A stretch of 64,000 bases of DNA from an uncultured delta proteobacterium. Lineage in GTDB: Bacteria > Myxococcota_A > UBA9160 > JAFDET01. Shown in pieces: positions 53,139-62,723 of this stretch. Numbering within the stretch: the stretch's first letter is position 1; the number at the start of each line of letters is the position of its first letter. Location of the stretch: positions 62,001 through 126,000 of the forward strand of contig CAMYLJ010000003.1 in NCBI GenBank assembly GCA_947259215.1, in the 5' to 3' direction. The notes under the pieces were generated by a model, which had not been told where the DNA came from, ran no database searches, and saw only the letters and a list, made by a program, of their open reading frames with translations. A program made the position numbers and the translations under genes.

Positions 53139-54749
53139 CTACCTCATAGCCCGCACCTGATCGATCATGACGTTGCGGGTCTTGAGGATGGTGCCCTGCT
53201 GGCGGTCGAGCGCCACGATCGAGTTGCGGTAGATGCGGATCGCGTCGATCAGCTCGCTCTGGGATCGGACGAACTCCTGCTGGCGCAGCAGCACGTCGAA
53301 GGGCGTGGACTCTCCCTGCTCGAGGCGGATCCGCTCGGCCCGCAGCTGTTCCTCCGCCGCCGTGACGGCGCGCTCGGCCGCCACGATGCCCTTCTGGGCG
53401 GCCTCCAGAGTGCGCGCTGCCCGGCGCACGTCCACGATGATGTCCTGCTCGAGCCGGGCCAGCTGGGAGCCGGCCTTGCGCAGGTCGATGCTGGCCCGGG
53501 TGGCGTTGGAGCGGGCCGTCTTGTTCAGGAGCGGGATCGAGAGCAGGCCGCGCACCGACGCGTCCTGGGCGTTGTCGAAGGTGTCTTGGGACCCCCAGTA
53601 GTTGCGGGGAATGCCCACGATGGGCGCGCGCGGTTCGCCGAAGATGTTCGGTGCTTTGTTGGTGCTTCCCGAGAGGCCGTTGAAACCGTAGCTCGCCTCC
53701 AGGTCGAGCTGGGGCAGGCGCTGGTTGTTGCGGAACTTGACCTCGATCTGGCGCCGCTCGATCTCCTGGCGCGCGCCAGCCAGCTCCGGGCGATTCTCGA
53801 AGGCCTTGCGCGCGGCCTCTTCCACGTCGATCTCGTAGGCGATGTAGGCGTCGGGCCGGTCGCTGGCGGTCACCTCCAGCTCGGAGCCCGGACGCAGTCC
53901 GCGCCCCAGCACCGCGTCCATCAGGTCGTCCTGGGCGTTCTGGTGGGCGTTCGTGGCCCGGATCAGCTCCACCTCGCGCAGCGCCAGGCCGGCCTCGGCC
54001 TCGGTGACCTCGACCCGCGACACCACGCCCACCTCGTACTGGGTCTCGGTCTGCCGCAGCAGCTCCTGGGCGGTCTCCACGCTCTTCTCCGCGACGCCCT
54101 CTTCCTCCTCGGCTGCCGCCAGGTCCCAGTAGGCGATCTCGATGCTCTGGACCGTGTCCATCACCTGGCGCCGGAAGTTCTCCTCCTCGATGCCGTACAG
54201 GACCCGGGTCTGCTTGACGCGGGTCCAGTCCTGGTCCCAGATCAGGTTGCGCAGCAGGGGCACGCGGAAGGACGCCACGAGCCTGGTGCGGTACTCGGGC
54301 GAGAGGTCCTGGATGGACGACGACGTGGTGAGGCGCTTGCCCTCGTAGTTCACGCCGTAGGTTGCGTTCAGCCAGGGGATCTTGCCGTTCAGCCCGGACC
54401 GGCCGCCGAGCTCGCGATCGACCAGCAGGTTGGCGTCCTGGAGGGAGCTGGCGACCGGCCTCTCGAAGCTGTCCCAGCCGAAGTCGGCGCTGAACTCGGG
54501 GTCGTAGGCGCCCCAGGCCGCCTGAAACTCCTCCCAGGAGAGCAGCGGATCGTAGCGTGTGACCTCCACGTCGAGGTTGTTCTTCAACCCCATCGCGATG
54601 GCTTCCGCGATGCTCAGCTCGTACCTGCCGAGCAGCGTGGGCGGAGGCGCGAGATCCGATCCGTCGTCCCGCTCTCCCTGTGCGCCGGCGCTGCCGGCGA
54701 ACGCGGAGGAGAGGGCGACGCTGAGGCAGAAGACGTAGCGCAAGGGCAT
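53139..54749 (-). CDS. TolC family outer-membrane protein, 536 aa
   Basis: A signal peptide (LRYVFCLSVALSSAFAGSAGA) precedes two TolC-type repeats with long helices: LSIAEAIAMGLKNNLDVEV, VQSIEIAYWDLAAAEEE, ELLRQTETQYEVGVVSRVEV, and in the second half QLARLEQDIIVDVRRAARTL and LRAERIRLEQGESTPFDVLL. Such trimeric channels work with inner-membrane pumps and periplasmic adaptors. No pump or adaptor gene lies nearby, so its partner must be encoded elsewhere. ATG 54749 follows GGAGGAA. It is divergent from ispD. Confidence 0.9.
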   Translation of the reverse strand: MPLRYVFCLSVALSSAFAGSAGAQGERDDGSDLAPPPTLLGRYELSIAEAIAMGLKNNLDVEVTRYDPLLSWEEFQAAWGAYDPEFSADFGWDSFERPVASSLQDANLLVDRELGGRSGLNGKIPWLNATYGVNYEGKRLTTSSSIQDLSPEYRTRLVASFRVPLLRNLIWDQDWTRVKQTRVLYGIEEENFRRQVMDTVQSIEIAYWDLAAAEEEEGVAEKSVETAQELLRQTETQYEVGVVSRVEVTEAEAGLALREVELIRATNAHQNAQDDLMDAVLGRGLRPGSELEVTASDRPDAYIAYEIDVEEAARKAFENRPELAGARQEIERRQIEVKFRNNQRLPQLDLEASYGFNGLSGSTNKAPNIFGEPRAPIVGIPRNYWGSQDTFDNAQDASVRGLLSIPLLNKTARSNATRASIDLRKAGSQLARLEQDIIVDVRRAARTLEAAQKGIVAAERAVTAAEEQLRAERIRLEQGESTPFDVLLRQQEFVRSQSELIDAIRIYRNSIVALDRQQGTILKTRNVMIDQVRAMR

Positions 54750-54802
54750 GGTGGTTCCTCCGCGGCGCAGCCTAGCAAAGGGCCATTGGCTACCTTCGGC
54801 GC

Positions 54803-55498
54803 ATGTCCACCGCTGCATTAGTGCTGGCGGCGGGCCGCGGTGAGCGCCTGGGGGCGGGCCTGCCCAAGGCCTTCGTCACGCTGGCCGGGGTCCCCCTCGT
54901 GGCGCGCGCGCTCTCCGCCGTGGCCGCCTCACCCGAGATCGACCGGGTCGTGCCCGTGATCCCGGCCGACGCCGGAGAGCGCTACGCCGCCGCGGCCGCC
55001 GGGTTGGCCGGTCTCGCCAAGCTGGCGGACCCGGTCGTCGGCGGTGCCGAGCGCCAGGACTCGGTGAGGGCCGGGCTGGCGGCGCTGCCCGAGGACACCA
55101 CGCTGGTCGCCGTGCACGATGCCGCCCGCGCGCTGGTGCGACCCGAGAGCGTGTCGCGCGTGGTGGCCGAGGCCCGGAAGCACGGGGCGGCCCTGCTGGC
55201 CGTGCCGGCCCGCGACACCCTGAAGCGTGTGCGCGACGGCAGCGTGGTGGATACCCCCCCGCGCGAGGAGTGCTGGCTGGCCCAGACGCCCCAGGTCTTC
55301 CGCGTGGAGCTGCTGCGCGAGGCCCTGGCCAAAGCCGATGCCGAGGGCTTCGTGGGGACCGACGACGCCCAGCTGGTCGAGCGCCTGGGGGTAGCCGTGC
55401 GGGTCGTGCCGGGCGACCCGGAGAACCGGAAGATCACCGGTCCCGACGACCTGGCGGCGGCCGATGCCTGGCTGCGGCAGCGGGAGGCGCGGCCGTGA
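54803..55498 (+). CDS. ispD: 2-C-methyl-D-erythritol 4-phosphate cytidylyltransferase, 231 aa
   Basis: This is the third step of the MEP isoprenoid pathway: MEP plus CTP to CDP-ME. The nucleotidyltransferase motif is LVLAAGRGERLGAGLPKAF (residues about 6-24), with VGGAERQDSVRAGL, VAVHDAARALVRPESV and the later DDAQLVERLG. ATG 54803 has no clear Shine-Dalgarno. The gene begins a chain of 4-base overlaps to ispF, cysS, uvrB and uvrC. CTP for this step comes from pyrG. Confidence 0.95.
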   Translation: MSTAALVLAAGRGERLGAGLPKAFVTLAGVPLVARALSAVAASPEIDRVVPVIPADAGERYAAAAAGLAGLAKLADPVVGGAERQDSVRAGLAALPEDTTLVAVHDAARALVRPESVSRVVAEARKHGAALLAVPARDTLKRVRDGSVVDTPPREECWLAQTPQVFRVELLREALAKADAEGFVGTDDAQLVERLGVAVRVVPGDPENRKITGPDDLAAADAWLRQREARP

Positions 55499-55971
55499 GG
55501 GTGGGGCAGGGCTTCGACGCCCACCGCCTGGTGCCGGACCGACCGCTCGTGCTCGGCGGCGTCCGCGTGCCCTTCGAGCTGGGGCTCGAGGGCCACTCCG
55601 ACGGCGACGTGCTGCTCCACGCCATCACCGACGCCCTGCTCGGCGCCCAGGGGATCGGCGACCTCGGCCGTCACTTCCCGTCCAGCCGGGCGGACCTGCG
55701 CGGGATCGAGAGCAGCCTGATGCTCGCCGGGGTCGCCCAGCGCGCGCGCGAGTCGGGCTTCCGCCTCGCAAACCTGGACGCCACCATCATCGCCGAGCGG
55801 CCCCGGCTGGCGGGATACCTGGACGCGATGGAGAAGGGCATCGCGGCGACCCTCGGCGTCGAGCTCGAGCGCGTGAACGTCAAGGTCACCAGCAGCGACG
55901 GCCTCGGAGCCACCGGTCGCGGCGAGGGGATCGCGGCGCTGGCCGTGGTGCTGCTGGAGGAGGGCGCGTGA
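55495..55971 (+). CDS. ispF: 2-C-methyl-D-erythritol 2,4-cyclodiphosphate synthase, 158 aa
   Basis: IspF closes the ring to form MEcPP in the MEP pathway. The metal ligands are in GQGFDAHRL (Asp, His) and [25 protein letters not shown] and [11 protein letters not shown] are also typical, and [19 protein letters not shown] closes the protein. It is the usual trimer-forming length. GTG 55495 overlaps ispD by GTGA, and its stop overlaps cysS. Confidence 0.97.
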   Translation: MRVGQGFDAHRLVPDRPLVLGGVRVPFELGLEGHSDGDVLLHAITDALLGAQGIGDLGRHFPSSRADLRGIESSLMLAGVAQRARESGFRLANLDATIIAERPRLAGYLDAMEKGIAATLGVELERVNVKVTSSDGLGATGRGEGIAALAVVLLEEGA

Positions 55972-57377
55972 GCGAGCTCGTGCTCTACAACACGCGCACG
56001 CGCCGCAAGGAAGCCTTCCGGCCCCTGGAGCCGGGCCACGCCCGCGTCTACACCTGCGGGCCCACCGTCTACTCGGCGCAACATCTGGGCAACATGCGGC
56101 CGGTGCTCTTCGCCGATCTGCTGGTGCGGGCGCTGCGCATGACGGGCCTGCAGGTCACGCACGTGATCAACGTGACGGACGTGGGCCATCTGACCCAGGA
56201 CGACATCGATGCGGGCGAGGACAAGATGGAGAAGGCGGCGCGCGAGAGCGGACGCAGCGCCGCGGACGTCGCCGCCGAGTACACCCGCCAGTGGCTGGAC
56301 GACCGGCGGCGGCTCAACATCCCCGATCCGGACGTCCTCTGCCGTGCCACCGAGCACATTCCCGAGCAGATCGCGATGATCCGCCAGCTGGAAGACAAGG
56401 GCTACAGCTACCGGCTGGAGGACGGCATCTACTTCGACACGGCCAAGTTTCCCCGCTACGCCGAGTTCGCGGGCGTCGACCCGGAGCCCGCCGACGGCGA
56501 GAGCCGCATCGGCGAGGTCTCCGGCAAGCGCCACCCGGCCGACTTCGCCCTGTGGAAGTTCGCGGCCCGGGGCGTGCAGCGTCAACAGGAGTGGGATTCG
56601 CCCTGGGGGCGGGGTTTCCCGGGCTGGCACATCGAGTGTTCGGCCATGAGCACCAAGTACCTGGGCGAGCGCTTCGACATCCACACCGGTGGCGTCGAGC
56701 ACGTGCGTGTGCACCACACCAACGAGATCGCCCAGAGCGAGTGCGCCCTGGACGTGCACCCCTGGGTGCAGGTCTGGATGCACGAGGACTGGATCGTGTT
56801 CGAGGGCGAGAAGATGTCGAAGTCCCTCGGCAACATCTACGTGCTCCAGGACCTGGTGGATCAGGGCCATCCCCCGCTGGCGTTCCGCTACTTCTTCCTC
56901 CAGGCGCACTACCGCAAGCAGCAGAACTTCCAGGACGACGCCATGGCGGCCGCGGACCGCGGCTATCGGCGGCTGCTGGGGCAGGCCGCGGCCGTGCGCG
57001 AGGCCGAGGGCGCGCCCGACGAGGCCGCGGCGGCGCCCCTGCGCGAGCGCTTCCGGGCGGCGGTCTTCGACGACCTGAACGCGCCCCAGGCGCTTGCGTT
57101 GGCGGGGGAGGTCGCGCGCGACGCGGGCCTCGCGCCTGCCACCCGGCGCGCTCTGCTGCTGGAGTTCGACGCCTGGCTCGGCCTCGACCTGGTGGCGGCG
57201 GATCCGCCCACGGCCGAGCAGGAGGCCGATCCGCGCATCGACGCGCTCGTGGCGGAGCGGGAAGCCGCCCGGGCGGCCCGGGACTGGGCCACGGCGGACC
57301 GGATCCGGGACGCGCTGGCGGCAGAGGGCGTGACGCTCGAGGACTCGCCGGACGGGCCGATCTGGAGGCGCTCATGA
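55968..57377 (+). CDS. cysS: Cysteinyl-tRNA synthetase, 469 aa
   Basis: A class I synthetase that charges tRNA-Cys. The zinc Cys is in [19 protein letters not shown], where the HIGH motif reads [18 protein letters not shown] with HTGGVEH contributes further zinc ligands; the KMSKS motif is in [10 protein letters not shown] (about residue 280). The C-terminal helical domain ends [18 protein letters not shown]. Length matches the family. GTG 55968 overlaps ispF; the stop overlaps uvrB by ATGA. Confidence 0.97.
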   Translation: MSELVLYNTRTRRKEAFRPLEPGHARVYTCGPTVYSAQHLGNMRPVLFADLLVRALRMTGLQVTHVINVTDVGHLTQDDIDAGEDKMEKAARESGRSAADVAAEYTRQWLDDRRRLNIPDPDVLCRATEHIPEQIAMIRQLEDKGYSYRLEDGIYFDTAKFPRYAEFAGVDPEPADGESRIGEVSGKRHPADFALWKFAARGVQRQQEWDSPWGRGFPGWHIECSAMSTKYLGERFDIHTGGVEHVRVHHTNEIAQSECALDVHPWVQVWMHEDWIVFEGEKMSKSLGNIYVLQDLVDQGHPPLAFRYFFLQAHYRKQQNFQDDAMAAADRGYRRLLGQAAAVREAEGAPDEAAAAPLRERFRAAVFDDLNAPQALALAGEVARDAGLAPATRRALLLEFDAWLGLDLVAADPPTAEQEADPRIDALVAEREAARAARDWATADRIRDALAAEGVTLEDSPDGPIWRRS

Positions 57378-59374
57378 GCGACGCGGCCTTCAAGCTGCTG
57401 AGCGAGTACGTGCCCCGGGGCGACCAGCCCGCCGCCATCGACGCGCTGACCGCGGGTCTCGAGCGCGGGGAGAAGCACCAGACCCTGCTCGGCGTCACGG
57501 GCAGCGGCAAGACCTTCAGCGTCGCCTGCGTGGTGGAGCGCGTGAACCGGCCCACCCTGGTGATGTCGCCCAACAAGACCCTGGCGGCCCAGCTCTACGC
57601 GGAGTTCAAGGAGCTCTTCCCCGAGAACGCCGTCGAGTATTTCGTCTCCTACTACGACTACTACCAGCCCGAGGCCTACATCCCCTCGAGCGACACCTAC
57701 ATCGAGAAGGACTCTTCGATCAACGACGAGATCGACAAGCTCCGGCACTCGACCACCCACTCGCTCCTCACCCGTCGCGACGTGCTGGTGGTGGCGAGCG
57801 TGTCGTCGATCTACGGCCTGGGCGCGCCGGAAACCTACGGCTCGATGCACGCGTTCCTCCAGACCGGCATGCGGCTGGATCGCGACCAGCTGCTGCGCCA
57901 GCTGGTGGACATGCTCTACGAGCGCAACGACCACGACTTCCACCGGGGTACCTTCCGCGTGCGCGGCGACGTGGTGGAGATCTTTCCGCAGTACGAGGCC
58001 GAGCGCGCGATCCGGATCGAGTTCTTCGGCGACGAGGTGGAGGCCATCGCCGAGATCGATCCCCTGCGCGGCAAGGTGGTGGCCCGCAGCAAGCGCGCCA
58101 TGATCCATCCCGCCAGCCACTACGTGGCCACCGACGCCGTGCTGAAGCGCGCCGTGGCGGGGATTCGCGACGAGCTGCAGGAGCGGCTCCAGTGGTTCCG
58201 GTCCCAGCAGAAGCTGCTGGAGGCGCAGCGCCTGGAGCAGCGCACGATGTTCGACCTGGAGATGCTGGAGGAGATGGGCTTCTGCCACGGCGTGGAGAAC
58301 TACTCGCGCTGGCTCGACGGCCGGAGCGAGGGCGAGACGCCCTACACGCTCTACGATTACTTCCCGGACGACTTCCTGGTGGTGCTGGACGAGAGTCACA
58401 TCAGCGTGCCCCAGATCGGCGGCATGTACCGGGGGGATCGGGCGCGCAAGGAGACACTCGTCGACTACGGCTTCCGGCTGCCGTCGGCGCTGGACAACCG
58501 CCCCCTGCGCTTCGACGAGTGGGAGGCGCGGACCGGCCAGGTGCTCTACGTGTCCGCCACTCCGGCGGACTACGAGTTCGAGCGCTCCCAGGGCGTGGTG
58601 GTGGAGCAGATCATCCGGCCGACAGGGCTGGTGGACCCCAAGGTCGAGGTGCGGGCGGCCTCGGGACAGGTGGACGATCTGCTGGCCGAGATCCGCGCCC
58701 GGGTGGCGGCCGGCGAGCGCGTGCTGGTCACCACGCTCACCAAGCGCATGGCCGAAGAGCTCACCGACTACTACGCCGAGCTCGACGTGCGCGTCCGCTA
58801 CCTCCACAGCGACATCCAGACCATCGAGCGCATGGAGCTGATCCGCGAGCTGCGCGAGGGCGCCTTCGACGTGCTGGTGGGCATCAACCTGCTGCGCGAG
58901 GGCCTGGACATTCCGGAGGTCTCCCTGGTGGCGGTCCTCGACGCCGACAAGGAGGGCTTCCTGCGCTCGACCCGCTCGCTGATCCAGACCATCGGGCGCG
59001 CCGCGCGCAACGTGAACGGCTCGGTCATCCTGTACGCCGACAAGCAGACCAACTCGATCCGGGAGACTCTCGCGGAGACCGAGCGCCGCCGCGAGGTCCA
59101 GCAGCGCTACAACGAAGAGCACGGCATCACGCCCACCTCGGTGAAGAAATCCATCTCGAGCCTGCGCGACTCGATCTGGGAGCGCGACTATGTGACGGTC
59201 CCGAAGCCGAGCGAGGACAGCGAGGCCGACATCCCCGCCCACGAGATTCCCGAGCTGATCGACGCCCTGCGCCGGGAGATGAGCGAAGCCTCCAAGGAGC
59301 TCGCCTTCGAGCGCGCCGCGGAGCTGCGCGACCGCATCCAGGCCCTGGAAGCGGAGCGTCTGCGCCGCCAATGA
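57374..59374 (+). CDS. uvrB: Excinuclease ABC subunit B, 666 aa
   Basis: UvrB verifies DNA damage in nucleotide excision repair after loading by UvrA and recruits UvrC. Walker A is GVTGSGKTF (about residues 38-46); the beta-hairpin has [34 protein letters not shown] is the DEAD-like box; [19 protein letters not shown] and QTIGRAARN are later helicase motifs. A UVR domain closes the protein ([20 protein letters not shown]). ATG 57374 overlaps cysS, and the stop overlaps uvrC. Confidence 0.98.
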   Translation: MSDAAFKLLSEYVPRGDQPAAIDALTAGLERGEKHQTLLGVTGSGKTFSVACVVERVNRPTLVMSPNKTLAAQLYAEFKELFPENAVEYFVSYYDYYQPEAYIPSSDTYIEKDSSINDEIDKLRHSTTHSLLTRRDVLVVASVSSIYGLGAPETYGSMHAFLQTGMRLDRDQLLRQLVDMLYERNDHDFHRGTFRVRGDVVEIFPQYEAERAIRIEFFGDEVEAIAEIDPLRGKVVARSKRAMIHPASHYVATDAVLKRAVAGIRDELQERLQWFRSQQKLLEAQRLEQRTMFDLEMLEEMGFCHGVENYSRWLDGRSEGETPYTLYDYFPDDFLVVLDESHISVPQIGGMYRGDRARKETLVDYGFRLPSALDNRPLRFDEWEARTGQVLYVSATPADYEFERSQGVVVEQIIRPTGLVDPKVEVRAASGQVDDLLAEIRARVAAGERVLVTTLTKRMAEELTDYYAELDVRVRYLHSDIQTIERMELIRELREGAFDVLVGINLLREGLDIPEVSLVAVLDADKEGFLRSTRSLIQTIGRAARNVNGSVILYADKQTNSIRETLAETERRREVQQRYNEEHGITPTSVKKSISSLRDSIWERDYVTVPKPSEDSEADIPAHEIPELIDALRREMSEASKELAFERAAELRDRIQALEAERLRRQ

Positions 59375-61251
59375 GCGTCGACCCGGAGCGGGTCGAGGCG
59401 CTGCCCCAGGCGCCGGGGGTCTACCTGTTGAAGGACGCTCGCGGGCGGGTGCTCTACGTCGGCAAGGCCCAGAACCTGCGCAGCCGGGTGCGCTCCTACC
59501 TGCTGCCGGGCGGGGACGGGCGGCACCAGATCCCGCGCCTGGTGGAGCGGGCGGCGGACGTGGACGTGGTGCTGACGCCGGGCGTGAAGGATGCGCTGCT
59601 GCTCGAGAACGAGCTGATCAAGCAGCACCGGCCGCCCTTCAACGTGCGCCTGCGGGACGACAAGCAGTACCTGGCGCTGCGGCTGGATCCGCGGGCCGAC
59701 TGGCCGCGCCTGACCCAGGTGCGGCGCTTCCAGCGGGACGGCGCGCTCTACTTCGGCCCCTACACCTCGAGCCAGTCCATGCGCGAGGCGGTGTCGAACC
59801 TGAGGCGCATCTTCCCGTTGCGTTCCTGCAGCGACGCCGTCTTCCGCGACTACCAGCGGCGCGGGCGGCCCTGCATCGAGTACGAGATGAAGCGCTGCGG
59901 CGCGCCCTGCTGCGGGCGGATCGACGAGGCGGCCTACCGCGAGCTGGTGGAGGGCACCGCGCTCTTCCTGCGCGGCCGTTCGAGCGACCTGGTGGCCCTC
60001 CTCGACCGCAGGATGCAGGAGGCCGCGAAGGCCGAGCGCTTCGAGGAGGCCGCCCGGCTGCGCGATCGCATCTCGGCCGTGGAGCAGACGGTCGAGCGCC
60101 AGCAGATCGTGGCCGAGGAGGCGGCGGACCGGGACGTCTTCGGGCTGGCGCGTGACGGAGGCGAAGTCGAGCTGCAGGTGCTTCACGTGCGCGCCGGTCG
60201 CGTGGTGGGCGCCGCCGGGCACGCCTTCTCCGACGTGCGCCTCGACGACGGCGCGGTGGTGAGCTCCTTCCTGGGACAGTTCTATGCGCAACGCACCACG
60301 GACGAGATCCCTGGCGAGGTGCTCACCGGCCAGGAGATCGAGGACGAGGAGGCCCTGGAGGTCTTCCTCAGCGAGCGGCGCGAGCGGCGGGTGAGACTGC
60401 GGGTACCGCGCCGCGGCCCGCTGCGGGAGCTCGTGGCGATGGCCTCCGCCAACGCGCGGCTGGGGCTGGCGCGTCGGCTGGAGGCGCGCGAGAGCCTGGC
60501 CGCGGCGCTGGGCGAGGTGGCGGAGCGCGTGGGCCTGTCGGTCCTCCCGCGTCGCATCGAGTGCTACGACGTCTCGACCTTGAACGGGGTGCTCACCGTG
60601 GCGAGCCGGGTCGTGTTCGAGGACGGCCGCCCGGCGAAGAACGACTATCGCCGCTACCGGATTCGAAGCGTCGAGGGCGCCGACGACTACGCGGCGCTGC
60701 GCGAGGCCCTGGGGCGGCGTCTGGCGCGGGTGGAGCGCGAGCCGCTCCCCGATCTGCTGATGGTGGACGGCGGCCGCGGACAGGTCGGCGTGGTGACGGC
60801 GAGCCTGCGCGACGCCGGGCTGGAGCAGGCGGTGGAGGTGCTGGGCCTGGCCAAGGAGCGCGATTCCGAGAGCGCCACGGCCCGGGTGCGCCGCTCGGGC
60901 GGCCTCAAGGCCGAGCGCATCTTCCGGCCCGGCCGCAAGGACGCCATCCTGCTGCCCCCGAGCTCACGCGGCCTGTTGTTGCTCCAGCGCGTGCGCGACG
61001 AGTCCCACCGCTTCGCCATCGAGTACCAGCGCCGCCTCCGGAACCGGAGCGGGCTGGTGTCGATCCTGGAGGAGCTACCCGGCATCGGTCCCAAGAAGCG
61101 TCGGGCGCTGCTGCGCAGCCTCGGCTCCCTGAAGCAGGTGCGCAGCGCGAGCGCAGAACGCCTGCGGCAGGTACCCGGCATCTCCGAGGGCGACGCCGAG
61201 ATCATCCGGCGCTTCTTCGACGCTGCGGAGGCCCCCGAGCCCCCGGCGTAG
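59371..61251 (+). CDS. uvrC: Excinuclease ABC subunit C, 626 aa
   Basis: UvrC makes the 3' and 5' incisions around a lesion bound by UvrB. The N-terminal GIY-YIG nuclease is at about 13-35 ([20 protein letters not shown]). A UVR domain ([20 protein letters not shown]) lies at about 200-240. The RNase H-like nuclease includes [12 protein letters not shown] and [14 protein letters not shown], and two helix-hairpin-helix motifs end the protein ([26 protein letters not shown]). ATG 59371 overlaps uvrB. Confidence 0.97.
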   Translation: MSVDPERVEALPQAPGVYLLKDARGRVLYVGKAQNLRSRVRSYLLPGGDGRHQIPRLVERAADVDVVLTPGVKDALLLENELIKQHRPPFNVRLRDDKQYLALRLDPRADWPRLTQVRRFQRDGALYFGPYTSSQSMREAVSNLRRIFPLRSCSDAVFRDYQRRGRPCIEYEMKRCGAPCCGRIDEAAYRELVEGTALFLRGRSSDLVALLDRRMQEAAKAERFEEAARLRDRISAVEQTVERQQIVAEEAADRDVFGLARDGGEVELQVLHVRAGRVVGAAGHAFSDVRLDDGAVVSSFLGQFYAQRTTDEIPGEVLTGQEIEDEEALEVFLSERRERRVRLRVPRRGPLRELVAMASANARLGLARRLEARESLAAALGEVAERVGLSVLPRRIECYDVSTLNGVLTVASRVVFEDGRPAKNDYRRYRIRSVEGADDYAALREALGRRLARVEREPLPDLLMVDGGRGQVGVVTASLRDAGLEQAVEVLGLAKERDSESATARVRRSGGLKAERIFRPGRKDAILLPPSSRGLLLLQRVRDESHRFAIEYQRRLRNRSGLVSILEELPGIGPKKRRALLRSLGSLKQVRSASAERLRQVPGISEGDAEIIRRFFDAAEAPEPPA

Positions 61252-61302
61252 CGCGTCAAGGTCGCCCCGAGTCCGGCCGATGCGACGAGGGGGAGGATCC
61301 GC

Positions 61303-62172
61303 ATGCGCAGGATCGCGGCCATATTGGCGCTGAGCCTGCTGGCCCTTCCGGCCGGCGGCGAGATCTATCGCTGGACCGACGCGCAGGGCCGGGTGCACTT
61401 CACCCAGGACCTCTCGCAGGTACCGCCGGACCAGCGCCCCGGCGCCGTCGAGCGGACCCTGGAGGGCTCCGAGGGCGGGCGCATCAGCACCTACTCCAGC
61501 GACTCGGACGAAGCGCCTCCCGCGCGCCGCGCCCCGGCACTCCGTACGCCGGACACGTCGGCGGGGCGCGCGGTGCACCGGATCCGCGTCGAGCGGGCTG
61601 GCACCTCCATGATGGTGGCGGCGCGTCTCAACAACAGCGTGGTCGTGCCGTTCGTGGTGGACACGGGGGCGACCGACGTCTCGATCCCGCGCTGGGCGGC
61701 GGCTCAGCTCGGCCTGCGGGACTCCGGCCGCACGCGCCAGTACATCACCGCCAACGGCATGATCGAGGAATCCGTGGTGATGCTGGATTCCGTCGAGCTG
61801 GGCGGCGCCCGCGTCGAAGGCGTGCCGGCCAGCATCAGCTCGACCATGGACGTCGGGCTCCTCGGCCTGTCGTTCTTCAACCACTTCACCTACCACGTGG
61901 ACACCGCGGGCGGCGTGCTCACCCTGGTGCCGAACGACCTGGCCGAGAGCGGCCAGATCCGCGGCGGCCGCAGCGAAGCGCAGTGGCGCTCCGAGTTCGG
62001 AGGCCTGCGCGCGCGCCTGCAGCAGGTGGACGCCGAGATGTCGCGCACCAACTCCAACGCCTCGAGCAAGCGCCAGGCACTGGACCGCTCCCGCAGCGAC
62101 CTGCTGGCACAGCTCGATCTCCTGGAGGGCGAGGCGGACCAGGCGCGTGTCCCCATGGCCTGGCGCGAGTAG
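61303..62172 (+). CDS. Exported retropepsin-like aspartic protease with DUF4124 domain, 289 aa
   Basis: A signal peptide (MRRIAAILALSLLALPAGG) is followed by a DUF4124 segment (EIYRWTDAQGRVHFTQDL). A retroviral-type clan AA protease domain comes next (about 88-210): VPFVVDTGATDVSIPRWAA with the catalytic Asp in DTGA, QYITANGMIEESVVMLDSV and LLGLSFFNHFTYHVD. The last 60 residues form a coiled coil (LRARLQQVDAEMSRTNSN). Such proteins may dimerise like retropepsin; physiological targets are unknown. It follows uvrC by 51 bases. Confidence 0.88.
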   Translation: MRRIAAILALSLLALPAGGEIYRWTDAQGRVHFTQDLSQVPPDQRPGAVERTLEGSEGGRISTYSSDSDEAPPARRAPALRTPDTSAGRAVHRIRVERAGTSMMVAARLNNSVVVPFVVDTGATDVSIPRWAAAQLGLRDSGRTRQYITANGMIEESVVMLDSVELGGARVEGVPASISSTMDVGLLGLSFFNHFTYHVDTAGGVLTLVPNDLAESGQIRGGRSEAQWRSEFGGLRARLQQVDAEMSRTNSNASSKRQALDRSRSDLLAQLDLLEGEADQARVPMAWRE

Positions 62173-62201
62173 CACCTCCAGTTCCCAGAAGCGGACGCCG
62201 G

Positions 62202-62223
62202 GTTCCCCGAACGACTGGTCGGG
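62202..62223 (+). promoter_or_regulatory. Overlapping palindromes upstream of the sigma-54 promoter
   Basis: GTTC-CCC-GAAC (62202-62212) and CCCGA-N8-TCGGG (62206-62223) lie about 75-95 bases before the -24 element. This is a usual distance for a binding site of a sigma-54 activator, but the palindromes are short and could be chance. Confidence 0.3.
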
Positions 62224-62296
62224 TCGCGGCTCGTGCGTTCCCGGGTCGCCCTGCGGTGTCGAGGACTTGCGGCCGTCTTTGCGCGTGCGTCGTCCG

Positions 62297-62312
62297 TGGC
62301 ACCGTTCTTGCT
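62297..62312 (+). promoter_or_regulatory. Sigma-54 (-24/-12) promoter
   Basis: TGGCAC (62297-62302), five bases, TTGCT (62308-62312): a full match to the consensus TGGCAC-N5-TTGCW. Transcription would start near 62323, 30 bases before the TTG start of the gene at 62353. The window also encodes RpoN. Confidence 0.8.
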
Positions 62313-62352
62313 CCCTGTAGATCTGGGGAGTCATGGAGCGGAGGACGCCGAG

Positions 62353-62709
62353 TTGAAGCCGAATCCCGACGCGCTGGAACGCTGCCGTCGCGAGCTGGAG
62401 TCCCTGGGTGTAGACACCGGATTCGCCGAGGCCATCGTGCCGACCCTGGTCGAGCTCTCGGCCTCCTCCGACACCGGGCCGACCCGGAGCGGCTTTCTCG
62501 CCGGCGTGGTGGCGGCGTACGCCGTCCACCGGGACGCCCTCGAGCGGCTGCGCCGCAGCCTGCGCGAGGTGAACGAAATGGGCCGGCTGGTCGACGCCTT
62601 CGGCGGCGAGCTGGAGAAGCTGGACGAAGCGCTGCGGACCCTGGGCGCCTACGTCGAGCGGATGCGCACGCAGACCGCGAGCGACGACGACGAGCGCGTG
62701 ATCCACTGA
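62353..62709 (+). CDS. Unknown 118-residue helical protein behind a sigma-54 promoter
   Basis: The start is taken as TTG 62353, which has GGAGGA 7 bases upstream. An ATG at 62333 is in another frame and ends after seven codons. The protein is soluble and mostly helical: PNPDALERCRRELESLGVDT, FAEAIVPTLVELSASS, GFLAGVVAAYAVHRDALERL and LVDAFGGELEKLDEALRTLG. No signal peptide, clear membrane segment or known domain is seen. A consensus sigma-54 promoter places it under activator control, e.g. for nitrogen, motility, development or envelope stress responses. comEC follows on the same strand. Confidence 0.7.
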   Translation: MKPNPDALERCRRELESLGVDTGFAEAIVPTLVELSASSDTGPTRSGFLAGVVAAYAVHRDALERLRRSLREVNEMGRLVDAFGGELEKLDEALRTLGAYVERMRTQTASDDDERVIH

Positions 62710-62723
62710 GCCGGCCGGGCTAG

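Noticed and set aside
62333-62356. ATG 62333 as the start of the sigma-54-controlled gene
   Set aside because: It is out of frame and meets TGA after seven codons; TTG 62353 is in frame and has GGAGGA upstream.
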